In this document: piece after piece, positions 27,644-36,619 of the stretch
How positions within the stretch are numbered: the stretch's first letter is position 1
Layout: each line of letters starts with the position of its first letter
Origin: JAOAPG01 sp963791575
GTDB lineage: Bacteria > Acidobacteriota > Terriglobia > Terriglobales > Acidobacteriaceae
Direction: 5' to 3'
NCBI GenBank assembly: GCA_963791575.1
Contig: CAWBSY010000006.1
Span: 62,001 to 126,000, forward strand
Length of the DNA stretch: 64,000 nt
Position numbers and translations under genes: made by a program
The notes under the pieces: generated by a model
Database searches by the model: none
What the model was told of the DNA's origin: nothing
Seen by the model: only the letters and a program-made list of their open reading frames with translations

Positions 27644-29259
27644 GCAATGATCCCACTCGCGTTTTGCTGATCGAAGACAACCCCGGCGACGCGGATTTGA
27701 TTCGCCTCCGATTAGTAGAAGCCAACTCAGATATGGACGTCTCCTGCGCGAACCGCCTGTCGACAGGACTCCAATCGTTGCACGACAAGCCACCGTCGGT
27801 AGTCTTGCTCGATTTGAATCTTCCCGACAGCAATGGGGCAGAGACTTTTCGGAATGTATTGAAGAGAGCGCCCGGCGTTCCAGTTGTCATTCTTTCCGGC
27901 CATGACGACGAAGAGATGGCAGCAAAAGCGGTCCATCAAGGAGTGCAGGATTATCTCGTAAAAGGATGTTTCGACAGCAAACAATTGGCCCGCGCTATGC
28001 GCTACGCCATGGAACGGCAGGCGTTAATTACCTCGCTCGACATGAGCCGGAAGCAGCAGCTGCAATTTAAGAATGAATTCTTGTCCCATGTTTCGCATGA
28101 GTTGCGCACGCCACTTACTGCAATCCATCAGTTCGTAACCATTCTGCTGGATGGCCTTGAAGGCGAGGTGCCACCGGCACAGTGCGAGCACTTGCAGACC
28201 ATCCTGCGTAGCGCGAATCAATTGCACAGCATGATCAACGACCTGCTGGAGGCAACCCGCGCGGAGTCCGGAAAGCTGCAGACGGAGCCGCGGTGCATCT
28301 CGATCGGTGACGTAATCCAACAAGCGGTTTCGATGTTGCGCGCCACTGGAGCGGCGAAGCGAATTGGAATAGAAATGGCGGTAGACACCAGAGTTCCTAT
28401 GGTTTACGCCGATCCCGAGCGCGTCTTGCAGATACTCATCAATCTAATTGATAACGCTATCAAATTCACTCCGCCCGATGGATCGGTCATCGTAAAAGCT
28501 TGTATGGTCGAACCTGACCTGGACTTTGTATACCTCTCAGTCGTCGATACTGGGCGCGGCATTGCTCCGGATGCCAGGCCCTTAATTTTCGAGCGTCTTT
28601 ATCAGGATCCGCGAGCCATCGATGATAGCCGCAAGGGGCTGGGGTTAGGGCTCTATATCGTCCACGAATTGGTACGGCTCAATGGCGGAAGAGTTTGGGT
28701 TGAGAGTCAATTGGGCCATGGCAGCACATTCGCATTCACATTGCCGTTGTTTTCTCTTTCCAAGGTTCTGTTGCCCATCATCACAGACCAAGGCCGGCTC
28801 CGTGATGCGCTCGCACTGGTGGTGATCGAACAGCAACTTTTGTCTAATTCGCAATTTGGAAATTGGAAAGAATGGCGGCGCGAATGTCTAGAGACTTTGC
28901 AAGCTTGTATTTGTCCTGACAAAGACATCGTCTTGCCGGTGCTGGGAAATTCCATACACAGAGAGACTTATGCGATAGTAGCCTCTGCCGACAAAAGGGG
29001 CGCGGACATTTTGCTCAAGCGCATCCGTGGCCAACTAGACCGTTCCCCTACTCTGCAAGCCAGCAGCGTTTTCAAGGTTTCGACTTTGGAAGTGCCGCTT
29101 CCCGCGTTAAACGAGGCTGATAAACCAGTACTAAACCTTGTTCAGCAAGTGGCCGATAGTATTAGTGAAACCTTACTTGAGATCTCCCGTCCCGAACGAT
29201 CGCAAAAGCAGCCAGCACTCGGCGGCGGCAACGCAGTTCCACAGTCATCAGCAAAATAG
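27640..29259 (+). CDS. Receiver-histidine kinase with C-terminal extension
   Basis: 539 residues from ATG 27640 (AAGGAGGAAC upstream, ATGA overlap with the previous stop). Receiver at about 5-125 (VLLIEDNPGDADLI, acceptor Asp in VVLLDLNLPDSNG, Lys in DYLVKGCFD), HisKA (FLSHVSHELRTPLTAIHQFV, acceptor His) and HATPase_c (INLIDNAIKFTPPDG, VDTGRGI, GLGLGLYIVHELVRLNGG). About 150 residues follow the ATPase domain (from LPLFSLSKVLLPIITDQGRL). They have alternating helices and strands and could be a degenerate nucleotide-cyclase-like module, but no catalytic motif remains. Function of that tail is unknown. Confidence 0.9.
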   Translation: MSNDPTRVLLIEDNPGDADLIRLRLVEANSDMDVSCANRLSTGLQSLHDKPPSVVLLDLNLPDSNGAETFRNVLKRAPGVPVVILSGHDDEEMAAKAVHQGVQDYLVKGCFDSKQLARAMRYAMERQALITSLDMSRKQQLQFKNEFLSHVSHELRTPLTAIHQFVTILLDGLEGEVPPAQCEHLQTILRSANQLHSMINDLLEATRAESGKLQTEPRCISIGDVIQQAVSMLRATGAAKRIGIEMAVDTRVPMVYADPERVLQILINLIDNAIKFTPPDGSVIVKACMVEPDLDFVYLSVVDTGRGIAPDARPLIFERLYQDPRAIDDSRKGLGLGLYIVHELVRLNGGRVWVESQLGHGSTFAFTLPLFSLSKVLLPIITDQGRLRDALALVVIEQQLLSNSQFGNWKEWRRECLETLQACICPDKDIVLPVLGNSIHRETYAIVASADKRGADILLKRIRGQLDRSPTLQASSVFKVSTLEVPLPALNEADKPVLNLVQQVADSISETLLEISRPERSQKQPALGGGNAVPQSSAK

Positions 29260-29274
29260 AAACGAGGAATTTTT

Positions 29275-29676
29275 ATGGAGAAGCAAAAAATCCTGATCGT
29301 CGACGATGATCCCGATCTGCGGCGCGGACTGAATCTGCGCTTGCGCGCGAACCATTACGACACGGCTTACGCCACCGATGGTTTTTCCGCCGTTGCCATG
29401 GCACAGAAAGAGCGTCCTGACCTCATCATTCTCGATATCGGATTGCCCGCCGGAGACGGCTTTGTAGTTCTGGAACGTTTACAGCAAAGCGCGACTCTCT
29501 CCGCGATTCCAGTAATCGTCGTGACGGCGAGAGAACCGCAATACAACAAAGACCGAATTATGCGAGCGGGCGCAACCGCATTTTTTCAAAAACCTGCCGA
29601 CAACAATGAATTGTTGAACACAATTCGCTCTGTCTTGAATCCACCCTGGCCGGGGACGACTGCTCTGCCGTCTTAA
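29275..29676 (+). CDS. CheY-like response regulator
   Basis: 133 residues, receiver only: ILIVDDDPDLRRG, acceptor Asp in LIILDIGLPAGDGFVVL, VIVVTAREPQYNK and AFFQKPADNNELL (Lys). It differs from the two Rcp1-like proteins in its shorter loops and resembles PhoB/DivK-type receivers. A GAGGAA site precedes ATG 29275, 16 bases after the upstream stop. With no output domain it may be the soluble carrier to the downstream PAS/GGDEF protein or to the flagellar motor. Confidence 0.92.
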   Translation: MEKQKILIVDDDPDLRRGLNLRLRANHYDTAYATDGFSAVAMAQKERPDLIILDIGLPAGDGFVVLERLQQSATLSAIPVIVVTAREPQYNKDRIMRAGATAFFQKPADNNELLNTIRSVLNPPWPGTTALPS

Positions 29677-29787
29677 CAATACGTTTCTCTGAGTATCCCG
29701 GGTCTTTCGACTCTGAAGTCTCTTATCAGAAGTCCAAAGCCTGAAGTCCGAAGGTCACTTGCCGATGAAGTTTCGATAGAGGCCAGA

Positions 29788-30717
29788 ATGTCGGAACTTC
29801 AGACTCCAGAGATCTTTCGGATTATTCTGGATAGTCTCCAAACCGGAATTTATGTCGTCGACCGCGATCGCAAGGTGGTCTTCTGGAATGATGGAGCGGA
29901 GCGGATCACAGGCTATCATCGTCACGACGTTGTTGGACGCCCATCCCGCGAAAACATTTTTTTCCACTGTAACGATGAAGGCTGCATGCTCTGTGGTGCG
30001 GCATGCCCCTTCAAACAAACAATAGACGACGGAAAAAGGAGAGAAGCCAGAATCCAACTACGCCACAAGGAGGGCCACAGGGTTCCGGTGCTGCTGCGAA
30101 TCGTTCCCATTCGCGATCAGCATGGTTCGATGAGTGGAGCCGCCCTCAGTTTCGACGAGCAAAAGTTCACCCAAGCACGTGATCGTCACCAGCATCACTT
30201 AGCTGCTTACGGATGCCTTGATGAGAACAGTGGCGTCCCGAATCGCAGCTTCACTCAGTTCCATCTTCGAGAATACCTCGCCAGTTTCATCGAATACCAC
30301 CTTCCCTTTAGCATCATGTGCATTCAGGTGGACAATCTTGCCGGGTTCCGCACCAACTATGGACCGCATGCAACCGATGCGATTCTGCGTGTTGTCGCAG
30401 AAACAATGACCGGCAGCCTTCGCCCTAGCGATTTCTTAGGACGCTGGAACCCCGACCAGTTTCTCGCCATCCTCGCGGACTCTGGATTGGCAGGTGTCGA
30501 AATAACTGGAAAACGTATGCGAAAGGTCGTGACGTTCGCCGGTCTTAAATGGTGGGGTGATGAGTTGTCAGTCACGGTTTCCATAGGCCATGCCACGGCC
30601 CAGGCCGGAGATACAGTCGATTTATTGGTCGAGCGTGCAATTCATTCCTTGCAGCAACATTCGAACGAAAAATTGGCGATGTGCAAGGAAAGTTCGTCGC
30701 CGAGTTCGCAGGATTAG
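29788..30717 (+). CDS. PAS domain protein with degenerate GGDEF domain
   Basis: 309 residues. PAS domain at about 5-125, with the loop CNDEGCMLCGAACPF containing four cysteines. This Cys-rich PAS insert recurs in PAS-GGDEF proteins and may bind metal or sense redox. The GGDEF-like domain (about 140-300) keeps the fold (ILRVVAETMTGSLRPSDFLG, ELSVTVSIGHATAQ), but the signature reads GRWNPDQF instead of GRYGGEEF. The two glycines and the catalytic acid are lost, so it is unlikely to make cyclic di-GMP. It could bind GTP, or sequester or sense. It ends seven bases before motA. Confidence 0.87.
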   Translation: MSELQTPEIFRIILDSLQTGIYVVDRDRKVVFWNDGAERITGYHRHDVVGRPSRENIFFHCNDEGCMLCGAACPFKQTIDDGKRREARIQLRHKEGHRVPVLLRIVPIRDQHGSMSGAALSFDEQKFTQARDRHQHHLAAYGCLDENSGVPNRSFTQFHLREYLASFIEYHLPFSIMCIQVDNLAGFRTNYGPHATDAILRVVAETMTGSLRPSDFLGRWNPDQFLAILADSGLAGVEITGKRMRKVVTFAGLKWWGDELSVTVSIGHATAQAGDTVDLLVERAIHSLQQHSNEKLAMCKESSSPSSQD

Positions 30718-30723
30718 CAGATC

Positions 30724-31605
30724 ATGTTTTCAATTATCGGAATTGTCGTTGTGTTTGGCGCAGTGGTTGCCGGATATCTCATGGAGCACGGCAATCTGAA
30801 AGTTCTGATGCAGCCAGCCGAGCTCATCATAATTCTCGGTGCCGCTATTGGGACTGTTCTGATCGCAAATCCATTGCACATATTGAAACAAATCGTTTCG
30901 GGAGTAGTCGGAGTATTTGGAGGATCAAAATTCACCAAGCAGCGTTACACCGAGTCATTGAAAACCATGTACGAGTTCCTCAATAAAGCACGCCGTGAAG
31001 GCTTGATGTCGTTGGAAGCGGATGTCGAGGATCCTTCTAAGAGTGCAATCCTTTCCAAGAACCCCTCTTTCTTGAAAGACCACCACATCCGTGATTATTT
31101 CTGCGACACAATGCGAATGGCGATCAGTGGCGTCGAAGCTCTTGATCTCGATCAACTTCTTGAACTCGATATGGAGGTTCACCATCACGAAGCTAGCCAG
31201 CCGATTGCCGCATTGAGCAGCATGGCAGATTCACTGCCTGGATTGGGTATTGTCGCAGCCGTCCTCGGAGTGGTCATCACAATGGGCGCGATTGGCGGAC
31301 CTCCAGAAGAAGTGGGCCGCAAGGTAGCAGCTGCGCTGGTCGGAACTTTCCTCGGGATTTTACTTTGCTACGGACTCGTCGGTCCTCTCGCCGCCAACAT
31401 GACGAAGATTTCCGAAGACGAGAATGCTTATCTCCATGTCATCCGCGTCATGATGGTTTCCTTTCTCAAAGGCAGCGCTCCCATCATGGCGGTTGAGGTC
31501 GCTCGCCGCGCCGTCCCCGGCCACGTTCGTCCGTCGTTCGCAGAGGTCGAAAAGAGTTGTCGCGGTGGCGGCGATACAACACCAGAAGCCCCCTCGCAAG
31601 ATTAA
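30724..31605 (+). CDS. motA: Flagellar motor stator protein MotA
   Basis: 293 residues with four membrane helices (about 3-22, 34-54, 155-178, 190-213). Family motifs: MLEH-like GYLMEHGNLKVLMQPAEL at the first loop, SMADSLPGLGIVAAVLGVVIT with the conserved Pro in the third helix, and ALVGTFLGILLCYGLVGPLA in the fourth. The cytoplasmic loop (about 75-150) carries the charged residues that contact FliG. MotA and MotB form the proton-driven stator. It follows the signalling genes after seven bases and is followed by motB after 26 bases. Confidence 0.96.
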   Translation: MFSIIGIVVVFGAVVAGYLMEHGNLKVLMQPAELIIILGAAIGTVLIANPLHILKQIVSGVVGVFGGSKFTKQRYTESLKTMYEFLNKARREGLMSLEADVEDPSKSAILSKNPSFLKDHHIRDYFCDTMRMAISGVEALDLDQLLELDMEVHHHEASQPIAALSSMADSLPGLGIVAAVLGVVITMGAIGGPPEEVGRKVAAALVGTFLGILLCYGLVGPLAANMTKISEDENAYLHVIRVMMVSFLKGSAPIMAVEVARRAVPGHVRPSFAEVEKSCRGGGDTTPEAPSQD

Positions 31606-31631
31606 TCACCGATCAAGAGGAAATAAGTCTC

Positions 31632-32429
31632 ATGGAAAGCAGCAAACGCCCCGTCGTCATCGTAAAGAAAAAGGGCGGACATGCCGGACACCATGGTGGT
31701 GCGTGGAAAGTTGCCTACGCGGATTTTGTCACGGCCATGATGGCCCTTTTCATCGTGCTTTGGCTGCTTAATACTAGTAAGCCCGTGAAAGAGGCTGTCG
31801 CCGGTTATTTCAAAGACCCTTCCGGAAGCGGCGACAAGACTGGAACAACTTCGAGTGGCGCTGCGGAAAGCGTAGCTCTAACCAAAGATGACATGCCAAA
31901 ATTGAAGGAAAAGCTTGAGAAGGCGATCCAACAAATTAAAGACTTGGACAAGTTGAAGAATCAGATCGAAATCACCGTTACGGCTGAGGGGTTGAGAATC
32001 GAATTGTTGGAATCAGCCACCAACACTTTTTTTGATATTGGAAGTCCCAAACTTAACCAAAATGGACAAGAGTTGCTCAATCTCCTTGCTCAAGAATTGG
32101 GGAAACTTCCCAACAAAATTTCCATCGAAGGACACACAGATTCGAAACCCTACAGCGGCAAAAGTGACTATGGGAACTGGGAACTCTCGACCGACCGCGC
32201 TAACTCAGCCCGAAGAGTTATGCAACAAAGTGGCTTGGGGCCCAAGCAAGTAGCGCAAGTCCGGGGTTATGCGGACCAACTGCTGCGCAAACCGACTGAA
32301 CCACTTGACGCGTCCAATCGCCGAATTTCCATGCTGGTGCAAAACCTCGAAGTGAAAGACGATGCCACAAAAACCGCGGCCAAGCCTGCGGGCGAGAAAA
32401 CATTGGAAAGCACTCCGAAAAAAGAATAA
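31632..32429 (+). CDS. motB: Flagellar motor stator protein MotB with OmpA domain
   Basis: 265 residues from ATG 31632. A basic start (RPVVIVKKKGG) is followed by AWKVAYADFVTAMMALFIVL, the MotB membrane helix with the proton-carrying Asp (Asp31). The periplasmic part ends in an OmpA-like peptidoglycan-binding domain (NKISIEGHTDSKPYSGKSDY, NWELSTDRANSARRVMQQSG). Gly/Ser-rich and coiled-coil linkers (about 55-120) form the plug region. The upstream in-frame extension overlapping motA is not a start. Together with motA this makes a complete stator pair with no other flagellar genes in the window. Confidence 0.96.
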   Translation: MESSKRPVVIVKKKGGHAGHHGGAWKVAYADFVTAMMALFIVLWLLNTSKPVKEAVAGYFKDPSGSGDKTGTTSSGAAESVALTKDDMPKLKEKLEKAIQQIKDLDKLKNQIEITVTAEGLRIELLESATNTFFDIGSPKLNQNGQELLNLLAQELGKLPNKISIEGHTDSKPYSGKSDYGNWELSTDRANSARRVMQQSGLGPKQVAQVRGYADQLLRKPTEPLDASNRRISMLVQNLEVKDDATKTAAKPAGEKTLESTPKKE

Positions 32430-32481
32430 CCTCTCCAAATTGGCTCGAATCGTTAGCTCAACGTCTGGAAATATTTGGTTT

Positions 32482-34767
32482 CTATTTCGATCCAATCTCG
32501 AACGTGCCCTGTATTCCTTCTACCGCGTTCGGCGCAACCCACACGTCATAGGTTCCCGGTGGCACTATCCAGTGCATATTGGGATCATACGAACCGACAT
32601 CATTCGCGGCAACGGAGAACTCGACCGTTTTACTTTGTCCTGGCGCCAATGTGACTCGCGTAAAACTCTTGAGCTCGCGAACCGGACGCGAGGTCGGCGC
32701 AATCCGATCGTGCACATAAAACTGCACTACCTCTGTACCCTCACGTTGTCCTGTGTTCCGCACTTCCGCGGTGACATGAATTGTTCCCGCCGCTGAAACC
32801 GTCGGAGTCTCTACTCGCAAATTAGCGTATTGAAACGTCGTGTAGGTTAAGCCGTATCCGAACGGGAAAAGCGGTTCTTTGCTCTCATCCAAATATCCCG
32901 TGTGCCACCGATCTGGCGAGCTTGGCCGGCCAGTACTCCTGTGGTTGTAATAAACAGGAATCTGTCCCACAGTGCGCGGCCAACTGAGAGGCAGCCTCGC
33001 GCTCGGAGACGCATCTCCAAAAAGCACATCTGCAATAGCGTTGCCGGATTGCACGCCCAGAAACCAAGCCTGCATAATCGCGGGCACGTGATCGTTAGCC
33101 CAACGAATATCCAGAGGGCGTCCGCTTTCCAGCATTAACACCACGGGCTTCCCTGTTGCGACCACCGCTTGCAGCAATTCCAACTGCTTACCGGGAAGAT
33201 CAAGATAAGCCCGCGAGCTGGCTTCTCCAGTCATGGCCGCCAGCTCTCCTAAAAACAACACGGCGACATCCGCTTTCTGAACGATCTTCACAGCATCATC
33301 AATACTCGCTACGCCACCTGAGGTTCCAATCCCTACCGCTCCCGTCGCAGTAGATGGAGCGGGCGCGGCTCCGCCCACCGGCTGTTTCTCCATGCTCGCT
33401 ATTTCTACACCTTTGGCGTACAGCACTTTGGCTTGCGGGAGTTTAGCTTTGATCCCTTCTAGCGGAGTCACCGCGTCTTCTGCTCTGCCATTACTCGCCC
33501 AAGAACCGAGTTGATCCGCCTTGCTGTCAGCGAGTGGCCCAACAACCGCAATGGTCTTAATTTCTTTTTTCAGCGGAAGAAGATCATTTTCATTTTTCAA
33601 CAAGATCATCGACTCTTGCGCCACTTTGCGAGCAAGCTGCACACTTTCAGGCGTGAGAGTTTCGCGCTGTTCTCGCTGGACGTCCGTATAAGGATGATCG
33701 AAGAGGCCAGCTTTGAACTTGATTCGCAACACGCGACGTACAGCTTCATCCAGAACACTTGTTGGCAATTTGCCCGATTTCGCCAGTGCCGTCAGTGAAC
33801 TTGCATACGCGCCGTCTGCCATATCCATGTCGAGGCCTGCGGATACCGCTTTGAGCGACGCTTCCGAGTCGTCCTTCGCGACGCCATGAGCGATCAACTC
33901 GTGAACCGCGCCGTAGTCGCTGTCCACAAATCCCCGAAAATTCCACTCGCCTCGCAGAATATCCGTTAGCGTGTGGTGATTCGCGGTCGCCGGCACTCCA
34001 TTCAAATCTTCAAATGCTGCCATCAGCGTTCCTGTTCCTGCCTTCACTGCGGCATGGAACGGCGGCAAGTAAATTTCCCGCAGCAACTGCTCCGAAATAT
34101 CCACGGTGTTGTAGTCGCGGCCACCCTCGACCGCTCCGTATGCGGCATAGTGCTTTGTACAAGCAACCATACTGTCAGGATTGGCCATGTTCTCGCCCTG
34201 AAATCCACGCACCTGGGCCGCGGCCATCAAGGAGCCGAGATAAGGATCTTCGCCTGCGCCTTCCACCATGCGCCCCCAACGCGGATCACGGGCAATATCC
34301 ACCATGGGAGCAAACGCCCATTTCACGCCCGCCGCCGTTGCCTCCTTGGCCGCCACGCGCTGGGTTTGTTCGACAATCTCCGGATCGAAACTACCGGCGC
34401 TTGCGATGGGCAGCGGGAAGGTGGTGCGAAACCCGTGGATTACATCGTAGCCAATGATCAGGGGAATCTTTAATCGCGACTGCTCGATCGCTATCTTCTG
34501 CACAGCGTTCGTTTCTTCTGCGCCAACCACATTCAGAAGAGAGCCAACTTTGCCCTGCTTGACGAGTTCGTCGAGTTGCGGCGTACTGTGGTTTGATTGG
34601 CCGCTGAGTTGCACCAGTTGTCCCGCTTTTTCTTCGACCGTCATTTGCCGCAAAAGCGAGTCAATGCGATACTCGATCGCATCGTCAGTAAGTTGCTGCG
34701 GCATTGCCAAAGTACAGGCGCAAAGTACGACAAAGAATAAAGCGGGTATCTTCCGGACAAGAAGCAT
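32482..34767 (-). CDS. bglX: Glycoside hydrolase family 3 beta-glucosidase (BglX-like)
   Basis: 761 residues from ATG 34765-34767, with a signal peptide (LLVRKIPALFFVVLCACTLA). Order: GH3 N-terminal barrel (PLIIGYDVIHGFRTTFPLP, CTKHYAAYGAVEGGRDYN), the nucleophile Asp in GFVDSDYGAVHEL, the GH3 C-terminal sandwich (TIAVVGPLADSKADQLGSWA, ALPLSWPRTVGQIPVYYNH) and a fibronectin-III-like tail (VRNTGQREGTEVVQFYVHD). It should remove glucose or related sugars from the non-reducing ends of beta-glucans in the periplasm. An internal Ala/Pro-rich loop (GGAAPAPSTATGAVG) near residue 480 is longer than in E. coli BglX. Confidence 0.93.
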   Translation of the reverse strand: MLLVRKIPALFFVVLCACTLAMPQQLTDDAIEYRIDSLLRQMTVEEKAGQLVQLSGQSNHSTPQLDELVKQGKVGSLLNVVGAEETNAVQKIAIEQSRLKIPLIIGYDVIHGFRTTFPLPIASAGSFDPEIVEQTQRVAAKEATAAGVKWAFAPMVDIARDPRWGRMVEGAGEDPYLGSLMAAAQVRGFQGENMANPDSMVACTKHYAAYGAVEGGRDYNTVDISEQLLREIYLPPFHAAVKAGTGTLMAAFEDLNGVPATANHHTLTDILRGEWNFRGFVDSDYGAVHELIAHGVAKDDSEASLKAVSAGLDMDMADGAYASSLTALAKSGKLPTSVLDEAVRRVLRIKFKAGLFDHPYTDVQREQRETLTPESVQLARKVAQESMILLKNENDLLPLKKEIKTIAVVGPLADSKADQLGSWASNGRAEDAVTPLEGIKAKLPQAKVLYAKGVEIASMEKQPVGGAAPAPSTATGAVGIGTSGGVASIDDAVKIVQKADVAVLFLGELAAMTGEASSRAYLDLPGKQLELLQAVVATGKPVVLMLESGRPLDIRWANDHVPAIMQAWFLGVQSGNAIADVLFGDASPSARLPLSWPRTVGQIPVYYNHRSTGRPSSPDRWHTGYLDESKEPLFPFGYGLTYTTFQYANLRVETPTVSAAGTIHVTAEVRNTGQREGTEVVQFYVHDRIAPTSRPVRELKSFTRVTLAPGQSKTVEFSVAANDVGSYDPNMHWIVPPGTYDVWVAPNAVEGIQGTFEIGSK

Positions 34768-34909
34768 TCCATCCTCCAAAGTTGGATCCAAAGAACGATC
34801 ATCAACGGATGGAAAGTCTGCGTCAAGGATACGAATAGTTATTTCTGATACGCGGAAGTTCGAAAGTGCGAAAAACGGCGCACCTAAACGTATCTCACTC
34901 GTGTTGCTG

Positions 34910-35896
34910 TCACTGAGACTTTGGCAATTCCATCAGAAAGCCTGTACCCTGGCCTGCTTGCACACTCGGCAATGCCCCATTCCACTTATCGATATACGCT
35001 CGCTGGTTTTCCAGCCGGCGCAATTCCAGTAACTGTGGAGTAATCGATGTTTGCCGGATTCGATTGGCATTTGCCTCCCCTTGCGCGCGTGTAACCGCAG
35101 ATTTCGCATCTCCTTCGGCTTCTGCAATTTTTTTGGCCGCCTCTGCCTGCGTAGTCGCAAGTTCGTTCGTTGCGCGCTCGGCTTCCTGAATGGCCTGGGC
35201 TTTGGCGGTGATGGCTGTGGCAATGACTGAAGGAACACGCGGAGCGCCAATAAAACCGAACTGTTGTACACCGACGCCTACATTATTCACTTTGTCTTGG
35301 ATTTGCTGTTCAACTTGATGCAGGAATTGCGCTTTTTTCTCACCGTAAATGTCTTCTACGTTATAAGTAGACGCAACCTCGTTTAGGGAATTGCGTACGA
35401 TGTCTCGTAGAATTCCATGCGTAAAATAGTCCAGATTGTTGACGCGGTATTTTACATAGAACTCCGGTACCTTAGTGGGATCAATCGCGTATGACAACGA
35501 GACATCGGCGAAGATTTCCATCCCTTCTTTACTATTGAAGCCCATCTCCTCGTTGAGAGGATGTCCCTCAGCGGTATCGCGAGTCCACTTCACAGTCTGT
35601 ACGAATGTGGGAAATTCAATGACCTGCGTCGTGAGCGGGCTATAAATCACCCATCCGGTTCGAATCGGAATCTGCGAAGCGCCGCGCTGGCTTCCGGCCA
35701 GATTTACTTCAATACCTGTATAACCAGCTTCGATTCGAGTCGCACTAAATAAAAAGCTGCCAATGAACCAGATCACAAGAATCGCACCCACGATTATCGC
35801 GGCCAGGCGCAAAGCAGATCTTGATCTCAGATTGCGTCCAAATTGATCGAAGATTTCGGTTTTTCGTGTGCCTGTCTCTTTGTCAAAAATAGTCAT
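34910..35896 (-). CDS. SPFH/prohibitin-family membrane protein
   Basis: 328 residues. One membrane helix at about 34-52, then the SPFH domain (VKWTRDTAEGHPLNEEMGFN, FADVSLSYAIDPTKVPEFYV) and a coiled coil rich in Ala, Glu and Lys (QAIQEAERATNELATTQAEA, then AKKIAEAEGDAKSAVTRAQG). It ends in a hydrophilic tail. Prohibitin/stomatin-like proteins form membrane scaffolds that guard proteases or organise lipid microdomains. Its start overlaps the stop of the small membrane protein gene upstream by four bases, so the two form an operon. NfeD or HflK partners are absent. Confidence 0.88.
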   Translation of the reverse strand: MTIFDKETGTRKTEIFDQFGRNLRSRSALRLAAIIVGAILVIWFIGSFLFSATRIEAGYTGIEVNLAGSQRGASQIPIRTGWVIYSPLTTQVIEFPTFVQTVKWTRDTAEGHPLNEEMGFNSKEGMEIFADVSLSYAIDPTKVPEFYVKYRVNNLDYFTHGILRDIVRNSLNEVASTYNVEDIYGEKKAQFLHQVEQQIQDKVNNVGVGVQQFGFIGAPRVPSVIATAITAKAQAIQEAERATNELATTQAEAAKKIAEAEGDAKSAVTRAQGEANANRIRQTSITPQLLELRRLENQRAYIDKWNGALPSVQAGQGTGFLMELPKSQ

Positions 35897-36078
35897 AGTT
35901 TTCTCCAGATCGTACGCACAATGGCGGGTACCAACAAAAGCAAACCAAACACTATGGCGACCCCAGCATACAGAGCGCGGTCACTCGGCGCACTGATAAG
36001 ACGAACTGCCTGAACTAGAACGCCATAAGTGATAAGCGCAACAGCCAAGATTGCGACTAAGCGCAAATGATGTCTCAT
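35893..36078 (-). CDS. Small two-helix membrane protein
   Basis: 61 residues from ATG 36076-36078, preceded by GAGGGGAG eight bases upstream. Two hydrophobic segments (about 6-24 and 34-54) are separated by a short polar turn (RLISAPSDRAL), with a basic end (RTIWRKL). It overlaps the SPFH gene by four bases and is likely its partner in the membrane. I do not recognise a family. Confidence 0.7.
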   Translation of the reverse strand: MRHHLRLVAILAVALITYGVLVQAVRLISAPSDRALYAGVAIVFGLLLLVPAIVRTIWRKL

Positions 36079-36619
36079 GAGACACACTCCCCTCGAGGGA
36101 AGTCGAACCCAGTCCAACGACTATTAATGAGAATTGAGGCTTTTAACTAGCGAATTGCGGATTGGGAGTTTTTTTACATGTGAACAGCGCAAGTCTTTGA
36201 GACTTGGCTTCTACTTACGTTCACCAAAGTAGATGCAACGACAATCCCAAGGGATTCAGAAGCGAAACACAGTTTTCCACACGGAAGATACAGCTCATTC
36301 TTAAGTGTGTGTACCTTTGTGTTACTTCTGAGTGAGCGATCAATGTTCAAATACAATCTTCAATTGCTAGGCCACAGCTCTTGGGCACGCGAACTCTTTA
36401 ATGATCTTTTCACTACCAGCATCCACGATTCTCGTTAACACCGATTTAAACAATGAATCTGAAGCAGCAACATTTCCTTCGCACTTGCGTTTATACACTT
36501 GAATTCACATTGATGCAGTGAATTCGATGGCTGATGCACGAATGACCTCTACTCCGCGCAACCCGCAGCTGGAAAGCAATACCGGGCAAGCGAAGGATGA
36601 TAGGGCAAAAGGAAACAGA
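36079..36619. other. Intergenic region without visible genes
   Basis: About 540 bp between the divergent SPFH operon and the YXWGXW gene, somewhat AT-rich. I see no tRNA, strong hairpin or convincing promoter boxes beyond the ribosome-binding site at each gene. Promoters for both directions should be here. An in-frame ATG at 36518 could lengthen the downstream gene but lacks a signal peptide or a good site. Confidence 0.4.

Noticed and set aside
29700..29760. Repeated GAAGTC words as a small tandem repeat
   Set aside because: Three loosely spaced hexamers without a fixed unit length; chance is likely.
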